A stretch of 64,000 bases of DNA from Aquatica leii (taxonomy: Eukaryota > Arthropoda > Insecta > Coleoptera > Lampyridae): contig CM069432.1 of the NCBI GenBank assembly GCA_035610365.1, forward strand, positions 276,557,482-276,621,481, given 5' to 3'. Below the pieces are notes generated by a model. It was not told the origin of the DNA. It worked only from the letters and a program-made list of their open reading frames with translations, and did no database searches. How positions within the stretch are numbered: position 1 is the stretch's first letter; each line of letters starts with the position of its first letter. Below are positions 45,386 to 56,526 of this stretch, piece after piece. A program made the translations under genes and the position numbers.

Positions 45386-45859
45386 ATGAAGTGTTTTTTG
45401 AGTACGTATTGTAATTAGTAACTACAATTTTTTACGTTTGTTTTTTAGTTGTAGTTATTTTTTGCCAAATTGCAACAATATGGGCCCAATTCAGCTTTGG
45501 CGACTACGACGAATTCGACACAGGTAATAACGGCAATAATGGAAATTGGAATAATAACAACCAAAACAACAATAATAACAACAACAATAACATGAATATA
45601 CCAGCAAATTATAATTCTTGCTACGGTAGTTGTAGTGCAATGGTAATAAAAGAATATAATCCTGTGTGCGCGTCAAACCAAATAACCTACGATAATCGTA
45701 GATTGTTAGGCTGTGCTCAGCAGTGTGGACTTAGTAAGTACTTTACTTTTAAAATAATTTCACAAAAACATTTGAGACATTAGTAATTTTTAAAATTTTT
45801 TTGTAGGAATCGTTGAAATTTCACAAAGCACGTGCAGATCGACGGCTGGTGGGAAATAA
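45386..45859 (+). CDS. Secreted Kazal-type protein 3 (three exons)
   Basis: Predicted exons are 45386-45401, 45449-45733 and 45807-45859; introns of 47 and 73 bp (GTACGT...TTTTTTAG, GTAAGT...TTTGTAG). The product is 117 residues. The joined start MKCFLIVVIFCQIATIWA is a signal peptide cut before QF. A linker of mostly Asn follows, including a run of nine (encoded by mixed AAT/AAC). The Kazal-like domain has spacing C-x3-C-x11-C-x14-C-x3-C-x11-C with EYNPVCASNQITYDN. The P1-like residue is Lys, which in active Kazal inhibitors would point to trypsin-like targets. The tail RSTAGGK resembles gene 2. AATAAA occurs at the stop (45855) and at 45878. Exon 3 has the same length (53 nt) as in gene 2. 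Confidence 0.87.
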
Positions 45860-45883
45860 AAATATTTATTTATACGTAATAAA

Positions 45884-47195
45884 TTATCAATATAATTTTG
45901 ACATATGAACTGAAAAAAAATTACTTTTATAAGTTTTTATACGTTTACAAATCCAAAATCATTAATAAAAAAAATTGTATGTAGATTAAATGCGTAAATA
46001 ATATTTATCATTATCTGTAGTTAACAAATATATCGATATTTATTAAACACAAAAATAATCTTGTAGTTACAGTAAACAATTTAAAAAAAGATTCAACTTG
46101 CTTGGAAAAATTGTAATGTAAAGCGTATGAGCCAATTTGGTGACTTTACATCACTAATTGTTTTTATTTTGTTTGGATAAAATATAAATCATGTTAATTG
46201 ATTTTAGACTTTTCTAATTAAAATAAGGTTACCTTTTTTTTAAACAATTTTTTTTGTTTTGTAACTGTTACAATTTAATTTATTCTTTTTTTTTAGGAGT
46301 AATTAAATTACATTACATTTTTTTGGGTTAATTTACGACTTGTTGAGAATTAACGTTTCGCACTATTTGTGCTTCTTCAACAATCAAAATTAGCAATCAA
46401 ACATAATGGAAGGATATTATATTTTAATATTGATGTTAAATTAATATAAAGTGTGCTTAAAGCTCAAGCTCGGTTATTAAGTGATATTGCAAAAGAATTC
46501 AACCTTGAATTATTTTTTTCTTTATTAAATAATGTAAGATACCTTCAAAATAATTAGTGCACGCACTACATAGATGTTATTCTTGGTTTTACCTTAAATA
46601 GATATGAATGAAATCGGGTTTATATAATCATTCGTATTATAGTTTTTGTTATCTAAAAAATTAAACTTGTTACCGAAATAATCATTAATTTAAATAAATA
46701 ACATCAGAATATTACATATATTATTATTATGTAATCAGTTTTGATAAAAAAACTTTTGAATCAATCTAAAGTTGACACAAAATTCAATATACAATAACAA
46801 ATGCTCAATTAGTTTAATATTATTTTTAGATGCAATTATTTTTTAATTACATCAAAAAGTTACTAATTGTCAGTTTGGTGTATTTTTAATTTCAATTTGA
46901 TTAGCAATCAGAACATATATACTTTGATACACACACTAATTTTATGACTATTATAAATTTCCTGTTACAAAAGCCGCCAATGTTTACATTACAACACGTA
47001 CAGTGTACACTCGTTTTGAAAAAAATTGAGACACACACGCTTTGACCGTAGGAACCGCCCGGTTCTCTGTACTTGGTCTACTCAACACGGCAAGTGTGAA
47101 TACCTGCAACCGAAAACGTTGAAATGATATTTATTCATATAATGATGAAAGCATAAAAAAGAAAAAACTGATTTTATTAAAAATATTCTATAATT
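45884..47195. other. AT-rich spacer with possible transposon ends
   Basis: No gene. At 46355-46385 GTTTCGCACTATTTGTGCTTCTTCAACAATC resembles sequence found at Penelope-like element ends. At about 46999 TACAGTGTACACTCG followed by GAAAAAAATTGAGACACACA resembles a Tc1/mariner terminal repeat. Neither could be paired with a second end. Confidence 0.3.
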
Positions 47196-47395
47196 ATTAC
47201 TACATACGTCAATACATATACATAATGTCAATAGTAGCCAAAGGGTTGCCACAGCAGTGGGCGACTCTGCGTAACGAGTCACGTACGTCCGCTCGCCGAA
47301 GTTGTTACGAATGTGTAGTAATGTGAAGATCGTCTGTGATTTGTTTGGTTTCCTCGGGGGGCTGGTGGCAGACATAAAACGCATTTTTATGCAAA

Positions 47396-48370
47396 ATGTT
47401 TTCTGATAAATCACAGAGTGGGTTGGAGTCTGGACAGGATCTCTTTCGGAACCCGCATAATCTGCCTATAGATGGTGAGGGTAGTGGCACCCTCCCCTAT
47501 TTTACTAGAGCCACACGACCTGGTGCAAGTATGGCAAAAAACAAAGAAACCACTTCAAAAAAAAAAAAATAAGTAGTTCTACTTTTGCGGGAAAAATCGA
47601 TGCACAATGAGAAGAATGTTTTCCCCGGTTCCTGCTGATAGAAAGAATTGAATTGAATTGATAAAATTAGTCTGATTAATAGAACGTTATACGGCCTTAT
47701 AGAAGAAACCGAAAACGTAAAAAAGTATCCAACGGACTAATTTAACAAATAGTAGATACTCCTAACCACGTGCTGACATTTAAACGAAAGAAACTACACT
47801 CTACTATCAAAGGCGGTTTGTATTTATTAAGAGTACGACCGTACATACCTGCACTAATACGCTATTTTTGGTATCCAACGTTTGGGTACACAGCAACAAG
47901 ATGCCAAAAACCACAAATATGTATTTGTGGGTTGCCTCTACACAAAGGGAAGCCATGCGAACAGCCGATTATATGTATTAATTGTGAAGACGAGCAATTT
48001 GCGGGATCTACAGACTGTCTTATATACAAAAAAGAAATGAGAATCCAAGAAATGAAAACATTACAAAAAATATTGTATTCGGTGGCAAAAAAATATTAGG
48101 AACTGCTTCTACAACAAACAAAAAAGCTTTGCACCAAAGCAGTTACTGAAAGTCAATCTATATTGAACATGACGCTAATATAAGAAAAAATCGAAGGCTT
48201 AGTTCCGAAAATAACTAAAATTATTAAGGATCAGTTAAACAAGATTTTATCACCAACATTTACTAAACATACGCCACCGGCATGTGTAACTGAAAGTAAC
48301 TTTCAACCTGGTAGTAAGAAACCATCAGAGTTGAATGAAAAAGAAAACAAAGCGAAAGACCATCAATAAC
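47396..48370 (+). pseudogene. Jockey-like ORF1 remnant with zinc knuckles
   Basis: Starts MFSDKSQSGLESGQDLFRNP, with a poly-Lys end and a TAA after about 58 codons. After a degenerate stretch, 47815-48100 reads LLRVRPYIPALIRYFWYPTF, TATRCQKPQICICGLPLHKG, PCEQPIICINCEDEQFAGST and DCLIYKKEMRIQEMKTLQKI. This is the Cys-rich nucleic-acid-binding region of Jockey-type ORF1, with the first knuckle damaged (F.YPTFGY in place of C..C..). Further stops follow. Confidence 0.7.
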
Positions 48371-48483
48371 ATCATATAATGCTGGAAATGAAGACGAGTT
48401 AGCCATAGAAGTCGCTACGATCAGAAAAAAAAGTTGTCCAAAGGAGAAACCCCCGAGTACTAAACCCCAAATAGCTGTGATAT

Positions 48484-50089
48484 ACATGTATGTTAGTTGT
48501 GCGTGTATATCTTATGTCTTTTTATATATTTTATTTATATATTTAGCTTAATTATCTGTGATATGTACGTTTGTTCGTCGTTACATCTATTTATTTTTAG
48601 TTATGCAATTTCACACATTAAAAATGGCTAAAAGATACTACAATAGAATTGTAACGGTTGCACGAGTCATTAATGTAAACATAAAAAGTTGCTTCAAAGT
48701 TATCATCCGTTTTGTGTTTGTTTGCAAGAAACTCTTCAAACCTCATTAAAATTTTAATTTTCAAGGATATGTTTCTCTGCGCCGAGATAACGTACCAAGA
48801 CCGAAAACAAACGGCGCTGTTGCTATATTTTGAAAAGACAACGCACCTTAAAAGTAATTGCAGATTAACTCTATTTTACAAGTAATAACCTGCAAGCTAC
48901 TTGCTTCAATAAAGTTTACAGTTGTTACGTGAAAAATTTTCATAACGTAATACCCTGTATATTGAATTAAAATTAGATTCCGGTTTTGACGCCCTCTGAC
49001 GATCTTTCTGGTTACTGACATGTTGCGGAACTCATTTTTCAAGCTGTCAACTACCTAAGATGGTCTATGTCGTTTGAATTGGTCTATTCCAAAGATTTAA
49101 TAGTACATCTACTGTGATGGAAATGAAATTATAAACTAATTACGTGTTTAACATAATTTATTCGTCACAGGCCGTTCCGCCACGCTTTGACCACATGTTC
49201 GATTTAATAAAAGAACAATGAAGAACTAATATTGATAAATACCTTCACTGAACGCTTAAGATTCTTGAAGGCATATTATTCACAACGAAAACGAAGTCTT
49301 GACCAGCATTTGCCTTTGAGATGTTATTTCTTATACGCCAGTCGATTGCGATACCCACCTTTTCGTAATTACGAATAACAGCATTGGATACAACGGGTTT
49401 TTATATCTAATTTTCTTTATTGTTAACGATTTTGTAGCTTCCTATCTTCGTGAGTTATTGTGTTGACACGATTTGCTATTCATATCTATTCCAGGCTCAC
49501 TCACCGGGGAAAACGTTTTCTTCGATCAAGTAGGTACTGGATTGTGGGTAAGTTTATTTATTTATTTTGTCGCTGTCAGAATAGTCACTCACAGAACTTT
49601 TTTTATGTTAATTTCCGTAATTACGATCATTGTTGCAATACCATTAAGGTAGTTTCATTAATTATTTTGTGTGTATCGCATGCTGTGTACAAACGATATT
49701 TATTACGAAATTTTCTTCGCTTTCAGTTCGATTCAACTTATGTATTGTGTGTTGCCCATACTTCTGGCATTTATGGATTGAGAATTAGATATACTCTTGT
49801 TAATATTCTACGTTACTAAATTAAAGTTTTTATACCTGTTTAATCTTTCTTTTATGGTAACATACCTTTCTCTTTTATTGTGGCTACCCGAACATCAGAG
49901 TAACAAGGATTACGAACCTAAAAATTCGTTACAAGCTTGAGGCAGAGGTGTTAATTATAAAAGATCTGGCGCCTTTAATTATTATTCACTTGAACCTCCC
50001 CTATCTCCGACTGTGTGAGTTGGCCGTGCAAGGTTCGTAAGACCTATAAGCTTGTAACACAGTGTGTAATATTTACCTTCTAACGACAA
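48484..50089. other. Unassigned sequence between the two LINE parts
   Basis: No coding similarity. Near 49929 and 50050 two related words, TTACAAGCTTGAGG and TAAGCTTGTAACAC, face each other, and 49490-49550 resembles a splice-site-like block (TTCCAG...GTAAG). The piece may be one or more LTR or MITE insertions, but borders were not established. Confidence 0.3.
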
Positions 50090-50720
50090 CTGGCAGACCA
50101 CAAACTATTATTATATTATCAATCAGTTGTCACCACCGTATTTATTGTTAGGTGACTTTAACGCTTATAATTCTCTCTGGAGATCTCATATCATATCGGC
50201 TAGAGAAAAAAAAATCCGGCTCAATACTGCATCGGGTTTGTTTTCGGCAATGTGTTCTCCAAATTTTGCAACACTTCTACAACAGTGATCCTTAACCGAT
50301 CTATACGGAAGCGACTACTTTCCTATTATCATAAACACAAGCATTTTAATGCATACGCGCTCAGTAACAAGACGATGGTTGTTTGAATCGGCAGATTGGG
50401 ATGTATTCCGTAGAAATGTAACTATACCACGATTAGTAAACGATATTGACACATCCATCAGTAATTTAAGTAACAGTACCATACAAGCAGCATAATTGAG
50501 TATGTCCCGTTCTTCAGGATTCCTAACAAAACCACCCGTTCCTTTGGTGGAACCATAAGGTATAAAAAGCAATACAAGTAAAAAACCATGCATTTAATGT
50601 TTTTAGAAACCACCCCACGCAAGAAAATCTAATGTCTTTAAAAAAAGCTAAAGCTGTCGCCCGCAGGATAATCCTACATTACAAAAAAATAATCAATGCC
50701 TTCTGGCTACTTGAAAAATA
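50090..50720 (+). pseudogene. Jockey-like ORF2 fragment (endonuclease end, RT start)
   Basis: Frames include LLLGDFNAYNSLWRSH (the endonuclease GDFNAHN-type motif), TRSVTRRWLFESADWDVFRR, DIDTSISNLSNSTIQAA, FLTKPPVPWWN, FRNHPTQENLMSLKKAKAVA and RRIILHYKK, the standard link between endonuclease and reverse transcriptase in Jockey-clade elements. Several stops and shifts. It ends before the RT catalytic domain. Confidence 0.7.
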
Positions 50721-51695
50721 TTACATCAGAAGAAATTTGGTTGACAAATTTTTAAACATTGTAGACAGAAAAATTAATAACAAAAAAATGTACAATTTAG
50801 AAAATATTCGTTTTATAAAATTTGTTACGTTAAAAAACTTTTTATGGTATAAATTTTGTTAACCTTAAATTCCGTCGGAAATAATAATTTTGATTCCTTT
50901 TCAATTTCCGTTAACATACGCATTTGTATTTTGACTAGCAAACTAAAAAGACAAGTGTTAAAGAAATACACGATAAAACTTTTAAAATAATACTCCTTAG
51001 ACATCCGCTTAAAAAGAATAAAGATTCGATAGATGATTGTAAAAGGATCGCTGAAGTAAAAGGTATATTTTGTGATTTTGGGATGAGATTTAATTTTCTT
51101 TTGGTTTTCTAGCTTTTAATTACCATTAAGTACTAATTTACGAATTCATTTCATTACCTTTAACTACTATACTCAGGAATTACTTTAATTGTCGCTAATT
51201 ACTAAACATGTGTACTTATTGTATTATTTTTTTAGTTTTCCAGGAGATATTTATAATAACACTAGCGCTAACAGCAATGTAAACAATAAGTTGTTACGAG
51301 GATTTTCTAGCAACGTAAATTGCTAGCGACTAACTCAGTTAAATTCGGAGGGTTGGATCGTAAGCTTCGTAGTGTTAAATTATAAACCAAGTTAAATAGG
51401 CCCCAAAACGATTAAAAAGTAGAATGATAAACGCCGTTTAAATCTATCCAACACTGAAATATAATAAATCACAAAGCACTGGTTGTGACGACAAATATAT
51501 TTATTTTTCAATAATGAGAGAAAAAGAAGTTAGAAGAATTACGTAAGCCAGGCAGAATTAAGTACATATATAGTAACAAAGAATAATTCTATAAATATCA
51601 TTGTTATAACGTTGATACAACTCTTCGAGGTTAGGCAACTCTTCACACATAAAGTTATCAAAGTACATACAATAGAACAAAATCAAGTAATACGT
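50721..51695. other. AT-rich spacer without recognised features
   Basis: No coding or repeat similarity recognised before the LTR copy that begins at 51700. Confidence 0.35.
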
Positions 51696-51699
51696 AATT

Positions 51700-52887
51700 T
51701 GTTATGTTAAAAAGTTGGTAGATCAATTTTCGAGTATAAAAATGATTTTAAGTATTAAATTTGTCCCTCGGCACTTCCCACTCTTTCTTCGGCAATGTCA
51801 AATTTTATAACAGCATATTTTATTCACTTCCTGTAACATCTGGTGCAATCTAGACGCTCTGTAAGCTCTGTATTTTTACGCCCAACAAGGCTTTTACCAT
51901 TAGATTATTTCAGGTGAATATGCTAATGAAATATGTGGCTATTTAGTGGAAGCTGAGTAGAGGTAAGCCGTTATAGTTCTCTTTAATGGGGGTTTAATTT
52001 GAATTTGTCCTAATTGCCTATAGCGGATTTCCGTACCCATCACACGTTCACCGTTATCAGTGAAGATAACGAATAGATGGCATATGTCGGAAAGTTTCCA
52101 TGATGTCAGATCGCTGAAAGCTAACGGGTTGTACACTACTTTATTAGAAGAAGTACTTACGCAAGTGCGAAGTTAACTAGAGGGAACCTCGGCGCATTCT
52201 TTCACGTCAAATATTGTATGCATTAAATTAAATCAAATTACTTGTGCTAACACAGTATGTACGCTTTGTGTCAAATTGCATATAACGTTTTAGGTCAGAC
52301 TGGTACGAAATTAGCTAATCCCTTACTGAATAATACACAACTGTAAGTATTGCATTTTCTATTTTACTTTGTTGGTCATGTCGATTATTGGAATAGCCAC
52401 ACGTACATAGTAGGTTGTAATCAAAATTAATGTTAAACTCTTTTTTTGTTTGTTACATACTTATCGGGTTTACTTTGATTGTCGATACTTTTGATTTTCG
52501 TATTCTTGTAATTTAACTTAATAAAGTAAAGTCATTCCTTCGTTAAACATAAAAGTTAGATCGATTAGGTCACTTAGATGTGTGACGTGTTGCCCAGTCA
52601 AAAGGCTTAACTTATATTTAGCCTGTGATATCAACCTATGTAATGTTGTTTTCAACGTTTATATAACTACACTTATGTACTGGTTCGTTCATTACTTCTG
52701 TCGTGTTATTTGTTCTTTTCCAGCTACGGGTAGAGTTAGACGATATCTTCCTAATTTAATCTTTCATCGTCTTGGCGCCTTTTTTAGCATTCATCTATAA
52801 TTTAGCATCACAAAATCTGCGATTCCCTCTCCGGGGAAACTGTGTTAGCCGTTGCTTCTTTTTTGTTACAAGAAAACCAGCGTAACA
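51700..52887 (+). mobile_element. Solo LTR family 3, copy 3 (1188 bp) with AATT duplication
   Basis: Begins TGTTATGTTAAAAAG, ends AACCAGCGTAACA, and is flanked by AATT on both sides (51696-51699 and 52888-52891). It is similar end to end to copy 1 at 30266-31443, including ATTAGCTAATCCCTTACTG and CTACGGGTAGAGTTAGACG. TG...CA ends plus a 4-bp target duplication support an LTR. A full-length element with internal coding sequence is not present in the window. Confidence 0.75.
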
Positions 52888-52891
52888 AATT

Positions 52892-54180
52892 TCGGAGTTA
52901 ATTGTTGATTTCATGCAAAACTAGTGACTTCACACCCCTAGCAAATTGAAATTGAAATAGAAACCGTAAAAATCAGAAATCCGCATGCGTTAATTGTGAT
53001 TATAGCTATATCTATGTCGCACGTATTCTACGTTTGACAAATGCACAAATTAATGACAAATAAAAAAAGTACTTATGGTCGTCCAAGTCATGCGGACAGC
53101 TATCGGCACGCTTCAACCAACCCACAAAGTTTCTAAGAAAATAAAATAAAATTAGATATAGGATCGTATCACAATTAAATTGCTTACCGACAAACAATAA
53201 ATCGTAGTCGAATGGGTTAAGCATCCGAGTGGTTTTTACTATTCTTATTGCAGGTCTGCCTTCAAGGTTATTTAAATATCATATGAAGTACAAATACGAC
53301 TTATTTTTGGAAATGGCTTAATTAACCAAGAACCTCTTTAAGTACGTGCTTTTAATTATACTCTGCAGCGGAATGGATTAATCGTGAATACTTCCAAACA
53401 CATGGCGGCATTGTAAATCGCTATGACAATTATGGGAAAATCAACGTACATCACAGAAAAGCTTATGCTTACCCCAGGAAGGCTTTTACAAAAGCAGCGA
53501 TGATAATACGCCCATTTATAACACAAATGTTTGTAAAAATTTAGAAGCAAAAATTTCACCGGACGCTTACGTTAGACCATATATGTGAAGCAGACCAGTC
53601 AACGGAAAAATAATTTTTCAATAAGACATTTATTATTGCCCCTGCAACGAGAAATGGGCGTTCCGAAAAAAAACTTATACAAACATCATACTAAAACAGC
53701 TTTAACATAACAAAGTACACTTCTCTTTATTAAAAAAGCGTATGTACGACGACCAAATATACGATTGTTGTCACAAGTAGTTCACACTGTATTTATTTTT
53801 CAAATAAATCAAGTTCGAGCTGGCTGTGCGCCTTGATTTTCAATTTGTGTACATTTAATTTTTGTTAACCAATTTGTGTTATGGAGATCGTAATATGTTA
53901 GTATTTGGATTTTCTAACCGATAAAAAAAAACAAATGTATCAAATATACGATTGTAATCTACCAACGAATACAGTAAAGGGTAACTCAGTAGTATCAGTA
54001 CAAATGCAAAAATAATATGTTGGTAGTTGGAAACATTCGAAAAATGTATTCGATGTGCGCAAACCATCAATGAAACATTATAAGGTGGGAAGCCCTTTAG
54101 ATAGAGTAGGATTGACATCGCAAGGCCGTTTCCAGAATCTGATTTGGGAAACAAATACATCCTAGACGGAGGCTGACGTC
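52892..54180. other. Spacer without recognised features
   Basis: AT-rich with stops in all frames; no coding similarity found on either strand. Confidence 0.35.
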
Positions 54181-54660
54181 ATACCCAATCAAGAAACAGT
54201 TACAGTCGCAGGCGTTTTAATGAAAGAGTTTTTCAGTCAGTTTGGAGCTCAGTTGGAATCACATTCCGACCAAAGCCGCAGTCTGTGCTGTTTCAAGTTT
54301 GCCGACTGGTGGAAATTACGAAAACTACAGCGACGCCTCTCCATCCTCAATCTGACCTTCCAATTTAGAGAACGACCGGAAGAAGAAGTCGCTGGAGAAG
54401 ACTACGTCAACAAGTTGATAAAAAGGCTAGACGAAGTATATAATAACACACAAATTTCTAGCAACAAAATGAAGACCAGATACGACGTCAAGCTACAAAA
54501 CGGTGGGTTTCAATCAGACAACATGGTATGGTTGTATAATACCCAAAAAAAACGTGGTTTGTCGCCGAAGCTGCAAAGGCAATTGAAGGGCCTTTATTAA
54601 TTTGTGCAGCGTATTAATGACAAAAACCAAAAGTGGTCCACATCGAAATGAGCCGCGTTT
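54181..54660 (+). pseudogene. gypsy integrase fragment (412-like)
   Basis: The frame at 54220 reads MKEFFSQFGAQLESHSDQSR (second catalytic Asp region, as in the element at window start), then a deleted core. LNLTFQFRERPEEEVAGEDY, NKMKTRYDVKLQNGGF and MVWLYNTQKKRGLSPKLQRQ follow, the last being the C-terminal GPY/F-type domain (here KGLY), with VQRINDK following a stop at 54598. The catalytic Glu segment is replaced by divergent sequence. Upstream pol is absent. It is followed within about 90 bp by a macro-domain coding region on the same strand. Confidence 0.82.
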
Positions 54661-54747
54661 GCTGTCAATAACATCACCTAATACCAGATCCAAACTAGAG
54701 CAATAACAAACAGAACTAAGAATGGCCTTCGATAAGTTTATGAGTTT

Positions 54748-55215
54748 GTGTACGAGGGTTTTGGAAAAGCTAGGTTTAAAGTTACAAGCGAGGTACAACA
54801 AGATCTGTTCCAAACAAGGAAGTATTACGTCATTTCATATTGCGTGAGCAAAGATCTTGAGATGTCCAGACGATTGCAGTATTTTAACAAGTTCGGACGG
54901 CTAGATGAACTACAAAGACAGCAACCGGCGGCGGTCGGCAAAGTCTTAAAACTACGTAGTGGCCGACGCTTTGTTTTCTATCTGGTCACCAAGACTCACG
55001 TGCAAAGCAGTCATACAAAAACTTGTAGCGAGCATTATGGAATCTTAGAAGAGAAATTAAGTTTTATAACATTTAGAAATTGGTAGTACCCAAGCTTGGT
55101 TTGAGGCTTAGATCGACTGGATTGGAGGACAGTTAGAAATATGTATGTTGGTAATCGTTTTCCGAGAAACAACCGTTTAAGTGTTGGTCTGCAGTTACCA
55201 TCCAAGTAGAACATC
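54748..55215 (+). pseudogene. Macro domain (OARD1/TARG1-like), broken, downstream of gypsy integrase
   Basis: The frame at 54748-55086 reads KVTSEVQQDLFQTRKYYVIS, YCVSKDLEMSRRLQYF, NKFGRLDELQRQQPA and VGKVLKLRSGRRFVFYLVTK, then diverges. After shifts, PKLG, GLDRLDWRTVRNM and, near 55190, VLVCSYHPSR complete the pattern. This order (DLF, C-V-S-D-MS, KFG..DEL, VG.V..L, R.V.YLVTK, P..G.GLDRL.W) is that of the TARG1/OARD1 class of macro domains, which bind ADP-ribose and remove it from acylated or ADP-ribosylated substrates. The usual 'M-G-A-G-I-A' substrate loop is altered to MSRRL. Its position after integrase and before a polypurine-like tract suggests it belonged to the retrotransposon. At least two frameshifts; not translatable now. 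Confidence 0.78.
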
Positions 55216-55348
55216 AGATCAGAAAAAGTCTATTGACTGCTACTTTTATGTTCAAGAAAGTTGCTAAAATGGAGAGAACTGCCGGTATCGACACGACCCT
55301 ATTTACCGATGCTACATCCAGTTTCCTGTTTTGGAACAGAACAGTCTT

Positions 55349-55490
55349 AAGAACGGGGCAGTGAAGCGTTCACGAAGTGTTTTAAAACTTAGGAACGCTC
55401 ATTGAAAATATTTTATATATTCTGGATTCCGATAACGGAAGAATATAAAAGTAGTCGAAGGATGTTCGGGTTCAGTTTTTTCGAGGTCTA
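55349..55490 (+). other. Putative polypurine tract and start of gypsy 3' LTR
   Basis: AAGAACGGGGCAG (55349-55361) is a purine-rich tract like those preceding 412-type 3' LTRs. TGAAGCG follows at 55362 as a possible LTR start. Further in are TATAAAA (55444) and TTCAGTTTTT (55471), a plausible LTR promoter. The sequence is then interrupted by the Foldback-like element at 55491. The end of the LTR was not identified. Confidence 0.45.
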
Positions 55491-55960
55491 GACTACAACG
55501 GCCACTTGCCACAATGGCCACCCCGAAGTGTAGCCGTTGTAGTTATGACCACAACGGCCACCGTGACCATAACGGCCACCTACCAACTTTCACCACAACG
55601 GCCACCTATTCTGTCGACCACAACGGCCACCGTGACCACAACGGCCACTTGCATTTTGACGATAACGGACACCGTGGCAACAACGGCCACCTATCTTTAT
55701 GACCACAAGTCGACTGGCGACGCCAGTTACAGCGACCTTTGTGACTATAACGGCTACCTCTGCTCGTAACCACAATGGCCACCTATTTTGTCGACCACAA
55801 CGGCCACCGCGACCACAACAGCCACCGTGACCACAACGGCCACCGCGACCACAACGACCACCGCGCTTACAACAGCCACCGCGACCACAACGGCCACCGT
55901 GACCACAACGGCTACCGCGACTACAATGGCCACCGTGACCACAACGGCTATCGCGACCGC
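55491..55960 (+). repeat. Left long inverted repeat (18-bp units)
   Basis: Tandem, partly degenerate 18-bp units with consensus GTGACCACAACGGCCACC / GCGACCACAACGGCCACC; the units are cleanest at 55790-55950. Because 18 is a multiple of three, all frames stay open and give spurious His/Asn/Thr-rich peptides (DHNGHR, TTTATV), which are unlikely to be genes. This arm has more inner units than the right arm. Confidence 0.92.
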
Positions 55961-55965
55961 ATCGG

Positions 55966-56520
55966 AGCTTTAAAATACTCGGCACACAGTGCCTCGTATT
56001 TCAATTTAGCTCCTCTTCAGTATTGTGAGATTTTCATGACTTATGTAAATAATTATTATTTTACTTCACCATTGGAAACATAGAATTGTTCTGAAACGTT
56101 TAAGTTTATTGCTATAATTTTTGCGTCGGCGTGGTCGAAAAATTTGTCAAATGTTGATCTTAAATTCTTAACTTGGTATTTAATTTTATTTACGAAAAAG
56201 AAACCAGAATTAAGAACATTTTTTTTCCTGAAAGAATTTGGTGATATTGTAAATCATACTAATAAACCTAAAATAAATTGCATTCGTTGCAATGAATGTA
56301 ATAAACTTTTAGCTACGGATACTGATTTGTTGTAGTTATTTGCACTAATTAGTTTTTCTATGAAATTATAAGTTTGTTCAAACTCACATAATAGTTGAAG
56401 TATAATATGATTATTTATAATTTTCTACCTTTTAGTAGATGCAGAAAATAAGCAGTATAACCGTTGCAAAATTCCAAAAAAAATTTACAATGTATACTGC
56501 TGGAAGCAGCATCAGAAATT
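55966..56520. other. Left interior of the Foldback-like element
   Basis: A 63-codon frame from 56144 contains CIRCNECNKLLATDTD, with CxxCxxC spacing reminiscent of a zinc site, but it is short and no family was recognised. Otherwise AT-rich. Confidence 0.35.
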
Positions 56521-56526
56521 AACAAA

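Larger units (their letters stand above)
47200..50720 (+). mobile_element. Second Jockey-like LINE, split and degenerate
   Basis: A GC-richer putative 5' UTR (47200-47395) leads into an ORF1 remnant (47396-48370). About 1.7 kb further on, an ORF2 endonuclease and the start of the RT region appear on the same strand (50090-50720). The intervening 48480-50090 sequence has no LINE similarity and is probably an insertion. The rest of ORF2 is missing. Confidence 0.65.

Noticed and set aside
45491-45676. Tyr/Cys-rich minus-strand frame.
   Set aside because: It is the antisense of the Asn-rich linker of Kazal gene 3.
46990-47080. TACAGTGTACACTCG...TTGAGACACAC as a Tc1/mariner terminal repeat.
   Set aside because: No matching inverted end or transposase was found nearby, so it is mentioned only within the spacer.
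55775-56083. Long His/Asn/Arg/Thr-rich open frames across the 18-bp repeat arrays, on both strands.
   Set aside because: The unit length is a multiple of three and lacks stops in most frames, so every frame stays open; no start context or similarity supports a gene.
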